Shown: positions 8,577-16,009 of the stretch, one piece after another
How the letters are laid out: each line of letters starts with the position of its first letter
Numbering within the stretch: the first letter of the stretch is position 1
NCBI RefSeq assembly: GCF_900099935.1
Contig: NZ_FNEK01000010.1
Coordinates: 1-64,000, forward strand
DNA: 64,000 bases
Direction: 5' to 3'
Origin: Aliiruegeria lutimaris
GTDB taxonomy: Bacteria; Pseudomonadota; Alphaproteobacteria; Rhodobacterales; Rhodobacteraceae
Notes under the pieces: generated by a model
What the model saw: the letters and a program-made list of their open reading frames with translations, nothing else
What the model was told of the DNA's origin: nothing
The model's database searches: none
Position numbers and translations under genes: made by a program

Positions 8577-9058
8577 TGGTGTCGGTACCTGTTTCAACGA
8601 CGATAAACTCGGATGAAGTAGAGTTCCTGTGTCGGGCCGACGAGTCTCTGCTCGACGTCTTGCGGAACCGCCTCGGTCTCATGGGCGCAAAGGAAGGCTG
8701 CGGCACCGGCGATTGCGGCGCCTGCAGCGTGATCATGGATGGCAGGATCGTCTGTTCCTGCCTAGTCTTGGGGGCCGAAGCCGAAGGCCGGACAATCGAG
8801 ACGATCGAAGGCATGGCAGACGGAAACGAACTCCATCCGCTCCAGAAGAAATTCATAGAACATGCCGCCTTGCAATGCGGGATCTGCACGCCCGGTTTCC
8901 TGATGGCGGCAAAGGCTTTGCTCGACGCCAACCCGGATCCGACGGAAGAGGAGATCAGGTTCTGGCTGGCCGGCAATCTGTGCCGCTGCACCGGGTATGA
9001 CAAGATCGTCCGCGCGGTCGCCGACGCGGCGCAGGAGATGAGGGGAAAACGGGCATGA
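8576..9058 (+). CDS. Molybdenum hydroxylase, 2Fe-2S small subunit (CoxS/XdhC-type iron-sulfur), operon 1
   Basis: This is the electron-transfer subunit with two [2Fe-2S] clusters. The plant-ferredoxin-type cluster is ligated by CGTGDCGAC and a later Cys in GRIVCSC. The C-terminal cluster has CGICTPGF and LCRCTGY. About 160 residues is the usual size. ATG at 8576 overlaps the upstream TGA (ATGA), and GGAGAG precedes it, so the genes are coupled. It will sit between the molybdenum subunit encoded next and the FAD subunit encoded before. Confidence 0.94.
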   Translation: MVSVPVSTTINSDEVEFLCRADESLLDVLRNRLGLMGAKEGCGTGDCGACSVIMDGRIVCSCLVLGAEAEGRTIETIEGMADGNELHPLQKKFIEHAALQCGICTPGFLMAAKALLDANPDPTEEEIRFWLAGNLCRCTGYDKIVRAVADAAQEMRGKRA

Positions 9059-11319
9059 ATTTCGATCCTACCTACCGAAGCCAGAAATTCAGGTCTGTCG
9101 GCACCCGTCCGCGTCGCCCCGATGGCATCGACAAGGTCACGGGACGGGCGCGGTATGGCGCGGATTTCAACATGCCGGGCCAACTGGTCGGCCGGATCCT
9201 GCGCAGCCCACATGCCCACGCACGCATCGTCCGGATCGACACGGCTCGGGCGGAGGCGGTCAAGGGGGTCAAGGCCATTGTAACCGCCTCCGACCTGCCG
9301 GACCTGACCAATGGAAACCAATCGCTGTTCAACATTCTCGACAACTGCATGGCCCGTTCGAAGGTGCTCTATGACGGCCATGCTGTCGCGGCCGTTGCGG
9401 CGATCGACGCAAATGCGGCGAAACAGGCGCTGAAACTGATCGAGGTCGAGTACGAAGTTCTGCCGCATGTGGTCGATGTCGATGCGGCGATGCTGCCCGA
9501 CGCACCGCTGATCGACAAAACCCTGTTCACGGGTGGCGTCGAGCCGACGCCGGAGACACCTTCAAATGTGGCGCTGCGCTCCGAGTTTGGCCACGGAGAT
9601 ATCGAGTCCGGCTTCGCACAGGCCGATATCGTCGTCGAGCGCAGTTACAGGACGGAACAAACCCATCAGGGTTACATCGAGCCGCATGCCTGCGTGGCAA
9701 GCTGCAACAGTGACGGAACGGCGGAACTCTGGGTCTGCACGCAGGGCCATTTCGTATTTCGCCAGACCTGCGCAGACCTGCTCGGGCTCGATGTCTCGAA
9801 GCTTCGCGTGACCTCCTCCGAGATTGGCGGCGGCTTCGGCGGCAAGACCCATGTCTGGGTCGAACCCGTGGCCCTGGCGCTGTCTCGCAAGGCGGGACGA
9901 CCGGTGAAGCTGGTCATGTCTCGCGAAGAGGTCTTCCGCGCTTCCGGTCCGACGAGCGCAACGTCGATCGACGTGAAGATCGGTGCGCGCAAGGATGGAA
10001 CCATCACCGCCGCCGCGGCCAACCTCCGCTACACCAACGGGCCATACGCCGACATCTGGGCAGAACTCGGCGCGATGACGTCTTTTGCCTGCTACGACCT
10101 GGAGAACGTCAAGACGGTCGGTTTCGAGGTTCTCGTGAACCGGCCAAAGGTCGCGGCCTATCGCGCGCCGTCCGCACCCATGGCGGCCTTTGCCGTCGAA
10201 AGCACGATAGACGAACTCGCCCAGGAGCTCGGAATGGATCCTGTCGAGTTTCGCATCCAAAATGCCGCCAGCGAAGGAACCAAGTCCTCCTATGGGCCGG
10301 TTTACGGACCTATCGGGATCGGACCAACGCTCGAGGCCGCGCAATCACATCCACACGTGAAAGCGCCTCTGGGGCCGAACCAGGGGCGCGGCATGGCCTG
10401 TGGCTTCTGGTTCAACTTTGGCGGTCAGACCTGCACCGACCTGAACGTCAACGTGGACGGTACCGTCACACTGGCCGTCGGCACTGTCGATGTGGGCGGA
10501 TCGCGCGCGTCACTGTCGTTGATCGCGGCGGAGGAACTTGGCATCGCCTACGAGGACGTGAAAGCCGTCGTGGCCGACACCGCGACGCTCGGCTACAACG
10601 ACATGACGGATGGTAGCCGCGGCACCTTCTCGTCTTCGATGGCGACGATCTCGGCTGCGCGGAATGCCATCGGCGTGATGCGCCATCGTGCGGCCCTGCA
10701 ATGGGATATTCCGGTCGAAGACGTCACCTGGGAAGACGGGAATGCAAAGGCCAGTGGAGAAAAATACGGAAATCTCTCGCCACTCTCGATCAAGGAGATC
10801 GCAGCGGCCTCCGGCAACACGGGCGGGCCGATTGCGGGACACAGCGAAATGGTCGCCGATGGCGCCGGGGTGTCCTTTGCGACCCATATCTGCGATGTGG
10901 AGGTGGACCCCGAAACCGGGTCAACACGCATCGTCCGCTACACCGTGATCCAGGACGCCGGCAAAGCGGTGCATCCCGCCTACGTGGAGGGCCAGTACCA
11001 GGGCGGTGCGGCACAGGGGATCGGATGGGCCCTGAACGAGGAGTACATCTATGGTGAAGACGGGCGATTGCAGAACCCGGGGTTCCTCGACTACCGAATT
11101 CCCGTCTGTTCCGACCTACCGATGATCGACACGCAGATCCTGGAAATCCCCAATCCGAACCACCCCTATGGTGTGCGCGGCGTGGGCGAAACATCGATCG
11201 TGCCGCCGCTCGCGGCAATCGCAAACGCGATCTCCAACGCGGTCGGCATTCGGATGACCCATATTCCGATGTCGCCTCCCCGGATTCTGGCGGCGTTGAA
11301 CCGCGAAAGGAACCAATAG
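9055..11319 (+). CDS. Molybdenum hydroxylase, catalytic large subunit, operon 1
   Basis: The 754-residue molybdopterin-binding subunit holds the substrate site. Family motifs are GGGFGGK (residues about 258-264), the Gln-containing TCTQGH region, and the catalytic Glu in RGVGETSIVPP near the C-terminus. The substrate loop reads VAYRAPSAPMAAF. It lacks the AYxCSFR loop of true (form I) CO dehydrogenase and the AYRGAGR of form II, so a CODH annotation would be wrong; an AYRAP-type loop is more like hydroxylases acting on aromatic or heterocyclic compounds or their CoA esters. It overlaps the upstream stop by ATGA. The substrate is unknown. Confidence 0.92.
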   Translation: MNFDPTYRSQKFRSVGTRPRRPDGIDKVTGRARYGADFNMPGQLVGRILRSPHAHARIVRIDTARAEAVKGVKAIVTASDLPDLTNGNQSLFNILDNCMARSKVLYDGHAVAAVAAIDANAAKQALKLIEVEYEVLPHVVDVDAAMLPDAPLIDKTLFTGGVEPTPETPSNVALRSEFGHGDIESGFAQADIVVERSYRTEQTHQGYIEPHACVASCNSDGTAELWVCTQGHFVFRQTCADLLGLDVSKLRVTSSEIGGGFGGKTHVWVEPVALALSRKAGRPVKLVMSREEVFRASGPTSATSIDVKIGARKDGTITAAAANLRYTNGPYADIWAELGAMTSFACYDLENVKTVGFEVLVNRPKVAAYRAPSAPMAAFAVESTIDELAQELGMDPVEFRIQNAASEGTKSSYGPVYGPIGIGPTLEAAQSHPHVKAPLGPNQGRGMACGFWFNFGGQTCTDLNVNVDGTVTLAVGTVDVGGSRASLSLIAAEELGIAYEDVKAVVADTATLGYNDMTDGSRGTFSSSMATISAARNAIGVMRHRAALQWDIPVEDVTWEDGNAKASGEKYGNLSPLSIKEIAAASGNTGGPIAGHSEMVADGAGVSFATHICDVEVDPETGSTRIVRYTVIQDAGKAVHPAYVEGQYQGGAAQGIGWALNEEYIYGEDGRLQNPGFLDYRIPVCSDLPMIDTQILEIPNPNHPYGVRGVGETSIVPPLAAIANAISNAVGIRMTHIPMSPPRILAALNRERNQ

Positions 11320-11564
11320 TGGTTGACGTGAAGCTATGGGCCGGTCTCGTCCCGCTTGCCGACAATCAGCAAACCGTCACGGTCGAGGCCGGAACGGTTC
11401 GCGAATTGTTGCGCCAGCTGGGGGACCGGTATCCGGGACTTCGGGAGCCGATCAAGAACGAAGTGGCGGTGGTCATGGACGGCACGATCTACCGGAACGA
11501 CTGGTCGGTGGAACTTCCTGAAAACGCCGAGGTCTTCTTGATTCGACGTCTTGCGGGCGGATAG
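11319..11564 (+). CDS. MoaD/ThiS-family sulfur-carrier-like protein
   Basis: This 81-residue protein has a beta-grasp ubiquitin-like profile and ends in Gly-Gly (IRRLAGG), the terminus that is activated to a thiocarboxylate in MoaD and ThiS. It starts with GTG at 11319, sharing a G with the TAG of the large subunit. A dedicated MoaD-like gene inside a molybdenum hydroxylase operon is not the rule. It could supply sulfur for molybdopterin synthesis or for another step of cofactor or product chemistry. The general fold call is firm; the role is inferred from the neighbours. Confidence 0.85.
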   Translation: MVDVKLWAGLVPLADNQQTVTVEAGTVRELLRQLGDRYPGLREPIKNEVAVVMDGTIYRNDWSVELPENAEVFLIRRLAGG

Positions 11565-11569
11565 GCGAA

Positions 11570-12532
11570 GTGGAAAACGCGATAACAGGAAGGCCAGTGC
11601 AGATACCCGCTCTCGGTCTGGTGACAGACCCTTTCACCACGCTACTAGCAAATGATGAGGACGCCGTTCTGGCACTGATCATCGGCGTCGAAGGCCCATC
11701 CTACCGCCCCGTCGGCGCGGCGATGACGGTTTTCGCGGGGAGGGGGCGTGCGGGAACGCTCTCCTCAGGCTGTGTGGAAGAAGACATCTCCAACCACGCC
11801 TTGGAGACTCTTTCGGCCGGGGTACCGAAACTGCTGCGCTACGGGCGCGGGTCGCCATTCATGGACATTCAGCTTCCCTGTGGCGGCGGGCTCGATATCC
11901 TTCTCGTTCCTAGGCCAGACCGGCAGGCGCTGCGCGAGCTTGTTGCCCGCCGCACCGCCCGGCATCCCTGCGTGCTGGAAGTCGATTGCGAGACCGGCGC
12001 GATGTCTTTGCTCGAAGACGGAACCACGGGGCGCCATGAGACGCTCTTTCGTGTGAGATACCTGCCCGAAATCCGGTTCCTTGTCTTCGGCAAGGGACCG
12101 GAGGCCAGTACCTTCTCGGCACTGGTGCAAGCGGCCGGCTATCCTAATCTGCTGCTGTCGCCGGACGAGGAAACGCTCGAAGCCGCCGCGCCCCTCGGGT
12201 GCAGAACCCGTTTTCTCCTTCGTCAGGACATGCCCGACGAACTTGAGGTGGACCCGTGGACAGCCATCACCCTCTTCTTTCACGACCACGATTGGGAGCC
12301 ACCGATCCTGAAAGCTGCACTGGAGACTCCGGCCTTCTACATCGGTTCACAAGGCAGCCAGAGAGCGCGTGACGCCCGAATGCTGATATTGGAGGCGATG
12401 GGCGTTGATGAGAAGAGCCGCGCCCGACTACATGGACCGGTGGGGCTGATCCCGTCGGCAAGAGATGCCGGCACGCTTGCCGTTTCCGTGCTGGCCGAGA
12501 TCCTCGCCAAAGCCGCGGAATTGCATCGATGA
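11570..12532 (+). CDS. XdhC/CoxF-family molybdenum cofactor maturation factor
   Basis: XdhC-family proteins bind the molybdenum cofactor, support its sulfuration and insert it into xanthine-dehydrogenase-type enzymes. This 320-residue protein has the N-terminal XdhC_CoxI domain (GPSYRPVGAAM, the GTLSSGCVEED motif with its conserved Cys, and LPCGGGLDI) and a C-terminal Rossmann-like domain (FLVFGKGPEA). YIGSQGSQRAR near the C-terminus matches the family's conserved end. It starts with GTG at 11570, five bases after the MoaD-like stop. It most likely matures the enzyme of this operon and perhaps that of operon 2, which has none of its own. Confidence 0.92.
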   Translation: MENAITGRPVQIPALGLVTDPFTTLLANDEDAVLALIIGVEGPSYRPVGAAMTVFAGRGRAGTLSSGCVEEDISNHALETLSAGVPKLLRYGRGSPFMDIQLPCGGGLDILLVPRPDRQALRELVARRTARHPCVLEVDCETGAMSLLEDGTTGRHETLFRVRYLPEIRFLVFGKGPEASTFSALVQAAGYPNLLLSPDEETLEAAAPLGCRTRFLLRQDMPDELEVDPWTAITLFFHDHDWEPPILKAALETPAFYIGSQGSQRARDARMLILEAMGVDEKSRARLHGPVGLIPSARDAGTLAVSVLAEILAKAAELHR

Positions 12533-13095
12533 TCCGGGTCGGCGTGCTGCTGGCTGCGGGCTATTCGCGACGCTTCGGCCCAACGAACAAGCTGTTGGCC
12601 CTCTTTCGCGGGGCACCACTGGCAACCTGCGCCGCAAACGCAATGCGCGCGGCGGAACTGGACCACCGCATCGCAGTGGTGGCCGATCCGGCGCTGACGC
12701 CACTCCTGGAGGACTTCACCATCGTGCCCCTCGCCGAAGGTGACATGCTGCAGTCCGACAGCCTGAAGGCCGGCATCCGGGAGGCTGCCCGCCACCGACC
12801 AAACCGCGTTCTGTTCGCCCTCGCCGACATGCCCTGCGTGAGCGCCGATCTGCTCGACCGTGTGCTCCGAACCTGCAGCGACACGCACGCCAGCGCTGTC
12901 ACCGACGGCAGGCGTCGAATGCCTCCGGCCTGTTTCCCCGGCCAACAACTCGCCGATTTCCAGCGCCTTGAAGGAGACCGTGGGGCCGGATCGCTTCTCA
13001 CCGCTCTGCCGGAAAACCAACTCGTCTCCGTTTCCGCTGCCTGCCTCGGCGACGTCGACACGAAAGCCGACCTCGAGGCGCTGGAATGGCTTTGA
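12529..13095 (+). CDS. MocA-like molybdenum cofactor cytidylyltransferase (NTP-transferase)
   Basis: This 188-residue NTP-transferase-fold protein begins with the signature VLLAAGYSRRFGPTNKLL, which binds the nucleotide triphosphate, and has ALADMPCVS for metal binding. In this context it should join CMP to Mo-molybdopterin to give the cytosine dinucleotide used by molybdenum hydroxylases. MobA, which makes MGD for AioA, is closely related, so the CTP/GTP preference is not proven by sequence reading alone. It overlaps xdhC by four bases (ATGA) and ends the operon. Confidence 0.88.
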   Translation: MIRVGVLLAAGYSRRFGPTNKLLALFRGAPLATCAANAMRAAELDHRIAVVADPALTPLLEDFTIVPLAEGDMLQSDSLKAGIREAARHRPNRVLFALADMPCVSADLLDRVLRTCSDTHASAVTDGRRRMPPACFPGQQLADFQRLEGDRGAGSLLTALPENQLVSVSAACLGDVDTKADLEALEWL

Positions 13096-13330
13096 GTGTG
13101 GAAACCGCCGGAAGCTTCCCAAAAATAGGCATCCTAAAACGGCAACCAAGCATCCAGAGCGGGGATCCAGGTCGGGCGTAGGCTATTTGCACTGGTTTCG
13201 TTCGCGCCGGGCAAGTCGTCCTCTGTTCGCCGTGTGACGGCCAAGCAGCAGCGCAACGGCCCTTGTCTCGCTCCGAACACGCATGGTTGAAAACGCTGGC
13301 TCGGAACTTGGCGGGACCACCCTGCCCCAC

Positions 13331-14530
13331 TCAACCGGGTTCGCTCTGACACAGCCCCTCTCGATTCAATGCCCCAGCAGCCAGATAACAATAATATTGC
13401 ACCCCGAGCGGCAGGATCGCATCATTGAACCGATAGCTGGGGCTGTGAAGATTGCCACCACCCTCTGCAGGGCCATTGCCGATCCAGACATAAGCGCCGG
13501 CAACCTCCTGCAACATGAATGCAAAATCCTCGGCCGCCATACTTGGGGGAAGGTCCTTTTCCACCGCATTTGGTCCGACGACGGCCGTTGCCGCGACCTC
13601 AGCAAGGGCCAAGGCCGGATTTGCATTGATCGTCGCAGGATAGCGGCGTTGGTAATCCAGCTGCGCGGTAGCATGGAAGGCTGCCGCGATCGCCGCCGCG
13701 CGATGTTCCATCTCGGACTGGAGAAAATCGCGGGTCTCGGGCCGAAAACTGCGCACCGTGCCGCGCAGCGTGAGCATCTCCGGAATGACGTTCAGCGTGT
13801 CCCCGGCAAAGATCTGTGTGATGGAAATGACTGCCGGGTCGGTCGGGGCGATGGCACGGCTGACAAGGGTTTGCCAGGCCATCTGGACCTGTGCGGCAAG
13901 CGTGATCGGGTCGATCCCCTCATGCGGCATGGCACCATGACTGCCGCGCCCGATCAGCCGCAACTCAAACGTATCGAAAGCGGCCATGACCGGGCCGGCA
14001 TGGAGAGCAAAATGGCCTTCCCGCAAGCCGGGCCAGTTATGCATGGAGAAGACCATGTCGACCGGAAACTTTTCGAAGAGCCCCGCCTCCATCATCACAC
14101 GAGCGCCGCCCTCGTTCTCCTCGGCCGGCTGGAAGATGAAGACCACGGTGCCGGGGCCGGGCGGCTCCTGAACCATCGCACGCGCGGCTCCCAAGAGCAT
14201 CGTCGTGTGGCCGTCATGGCCACAAGCATGCATCTTGCCCGGAACGGTCGAGGCGAATGTCAGACCGGTTGTTTCCGTGATCGGCAGCGCGTCAATGTCC
14301 GCGCGCAGCCCGACCGACCGCCCCTCCCCGTTTCGCAATACACCTACAACCCCTGTCCCGGCGATGCCCTCATGCACCTCCAGCCCCATGGCCCTCAACT
14401 CCCGGGCGATGAACGCAGCGGTGCGATGTTCTTCGAAGGCCGTCTCCGGATACGCATGGAGGTCGTGGCGCCATTCTCTGAGCAACGGCACCATTTCCTG
14501 AACCGCGCGCGAAACCTGCATCGCCGTCAC
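13331..14530 (-). CDS. M20-family metal-dependent amidohydrolase (hippurate/N-acyl amino acid hydrolase-like)
   Basis: This zinc-type peptidase/amidohydrolase of the M20D group usually cleaves N-acyl or amide bonds. MHACGHDGHTTMLLG carries metal ligands, FQPAEENEGGA carries the catalytic Glu pair, and AMPHEG belongs to the lid domain. About 399 residues is normal. A GTG at 14530 overlaps the coxG-like stop (GTGA); an ATG at 14521 is the alternative. It is the last gene of the long operon from 24189. Its place suggests hydrolysis of an amide or ring-opened product made by the upstream oxidation steps, which is inference. Confidence 0.9.
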   Translation of the reverse strand: MTAMQVSRAVQEMVPLLREWRHDLHAYPETAFEEHRTAAFIARELRAMGLEVHEGIAGTGVVGVLRNGEGRSVGLRADIDALPITETTGLTFASTVPGKMHACGHDGHTTMLLGAARAMVQEPPGPGTVVFIFQPAEENEGGARVMMEAGLFEKFPVDMVFSMHNWPGLREGHFALHAGPVMAAFDTFELRLIGRGSHGAMPHEGIDPITLAAQVQMAWQTLVSRAIAPTDPAVISITQIFAGDTLNVIPEMLTLRGTVRSFRPETRDFLQSEMEHRAAAIAAAFHATAQLDYQRRYPATINANPALALAEVAATAVVGPNAVEKDLPPSMAAEDFAFMLQEVAGAYVWIGNGPAEGGGNLHSPSYRFNDAILPLGVQYYCYLAAGALNREGLCQSEPG

Positions 14531-15114
14531 CCGCTGACGAACGTCAGGCCAATGCCGGCCGCGAGCCCGACCAGAAACCAGGCGACCCGGTCGATGACCG
14601 GGATGTGACCAGCCAATGCAGCAGGTTTGGCCGCGGACGTGGCCTCCGCAGGGACAGCCTCCACCTCTGGGACCTCACCGGTCAAGACACGCGAGAACGC
14701 GGAGAAGAAATCGTTGGCCGTTTTCTTGGCGACTCCTTGAATCAGGCGCCCACCGACGCTCGCCAGCTTTCCGGCAACTTCGACATCGGCCTCGTAAGTC
14801 AGCCGCGTGCCGTTCTCCTCCGGTGCCAGCGACACTCTTGCAGTTCCCTTGGCATACCCCGCCGGGCCGCCCTGCCCCCGGCCCCGCAGCGTGTACGAGA
14901 CTGGCGGATTCAGGTCGGCCAGTTCCACCTTGCCCTTGAACGAGGCCGAGACTGGCCCGACCTTCACAACGATGGTCGAGGTAAATTCCGTTTCGCCAGT
15001 CCGCTCGATGGCGTTACATCCGGGAATCGCGCGTCCCAGGACATCAGGATCGTTCAGGCCCTCCCAAACGCGCTCCTGCGTGGCCGGTATGAATGCGTCC
15101 CCTTCAAGCCGCAT
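14527..15114 (-). CDS. CoxG-like SRPBCC-family protein with C-terminal membrane anchor
   Basis: The 195-residue protein begins MRLEGDAFIPA, typical of the CO dehydrogenase subunit G family (SRPBCC fold, a hydrophobic ligand pocket). A low-complexity Ala/Pro/Glu linker follows at about 148-170 and then a C-terminal hydrophobic segment (VAWFLVGLAAGIGLTFV) that should anchor it in the membrane. In Oligotropha, CoxG takes part in membrane attachment of CO dehydrogenase. Here it probably attaches the operon-2 molybdenum hydroxylase to the membrane. Its start overlaps the end of the upstream dehydrogenase gene by 11 bases. Confidence 0.88.
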   Translation of the reverse strand: MRLEGDAFIPATQERVWEGLNDPDVLGRAIPGCNAIERTGETEFTSTIVVKVGPVSASFKGKVELADLNPPVSYTLRGRGQGGPAGYAKGTARVSLAPEENGTRLTYEADVEVAGKLASVGGRLIQGVAKKTANDFFSAFSRVLTGEVPEVEAVPAEATSAAKPAALAGHIPVIDRVAWFLVGLAAGIGLTFVSG

Positions 15115-16009
15115 GGTTGCCCCCCACGATGCCGGCATAGGCACGGATGAGCGCCTGCGTTCCCTCCTCCCCGAACCCCTCTTCGACGAGTTGCCGATAG
15201 AGTTTGCGCGCAAGAGCCAGCCCCGGAAGCGAGAGTTGCATGGCCTCGGCCTCCTCGAGCGCAATCGACATGTCCTTGACAAAATGGTGAATGAAGAAGC
15301 CCGGCGAAAAATCTTCCGCCACGATCTTTGGACCCAAACCCTTGAGCAGGAAGCTTGAAGCGGCGCCGGTGCCGACCACATCGAGCGTGGCCGCCTGCGA
15401 AAGACCGGCCGCCTTGGCATAGGCCAGGCATTCGCAAACGCCGACCATGGTCGAGGCGATCGCGATCTGGTTGGCCATCTTGGTGTGCTGCCCGGACCCG
15501 GCCGGCCCCATGTGCGAAACGGTCTTGCCCAGTATCTCGAAGAGCGGCCGCGCGGCCGCAAATGCGTCGGGGTCACCGCCGACCATGATTGCCAGCGCCG
15601 CGGCCTTGGCGCCTCCCTCGCCACCAGAGACGGGCGCGTCGAGCGCCGACAGCCCCTGCGCCGCGGCCCTGTCCGCGATGCGCCGAGCAAGGTCCGGGCT
15701 CGAGGTGGTCATGTCGATCAGGATGGCGCCGTCGCGAGCGCGATCGAGAATGCCGCCGGGAGAGAGATAGATCTCTTCGACATCCGCAGGATAGCCTACG
15801 ATGCTGATCACCACGTCGCATTCGGCGGCGACATCGCCAAGGTTGTCGCACCAGACCGCGCCACGATCGACGAGAGCCTCTGCCTTATGGCGGCTACGGT
15901 TGAAAACCCGAAGCACGTGGCCGACATCGAGGATATGCCCGGCCATATATTGCCCCATGATCCCCAGGCCGATGAAGCCGACCGTCATTTTCCCCGTCTC
16001 AGCCGTCAT
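15104..16009 (-). CDS. NAD(P)-dependent beta-hydroxyacid dehydrogenase (3-hydroxyisobutyrate dehydrogenase-like)
   Basis: This 301-residue oxidoreductase has the N-terminal Rossmann motif GFIGLGIMGQYMAGH, the family signature DAPVSGGEGGAKAA, and the catalytic Lys in GSGQHTKMANQ. It oxidises or reduces small beta-hydroxyacids, such as 3-hydroxyisobutyrate or tartronate semialdehyde. An ATG at 16009 overlaps the large-subunit stop by 11 bases; an in-frame ATG at 15988 is an alternative start close to the Rossmann strand. In this operon it should handle a downstream intermediate of the imported and hydroxylated compound. The exact substrate is not readable. Confidence 0.9.
   Translation of the reverse strand: MTAETGKMTVGFIGLGIMGQYMAGHILDVGHVLRVFNRSRHKAEALVDRGAVWCDNLGDVAAECDVVISIVGYPADVEEIYLSPGGILDRARDGAILIDMTTSSPDLARRIADRAAAQGLSALDAPVSGGEGGAKAAALAIMVGGDPDAFAAARPLFEILGKTVSHMGPAGSGQHTKMANQIAIASTMVGVCECLAYAKAAGLSQAATLDVVGTGAASSFLLKGLGPKIVAEDFSPGFFIHHFVKDMSIALEEAEAMQLSLPGLALARKLYRQLVEEGFGEEGTQALIRAYAGIVGGNHAA

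Noticed and set aside
7716-11319. Calling operon 1 a carbon monoxide dehydrogenase
   Set aside because: The large subunit lacks the AYxCSFR loop needed for the Cu-Mo site and the gene set contains MoaD/XdhC/MocA rather than the cox set.
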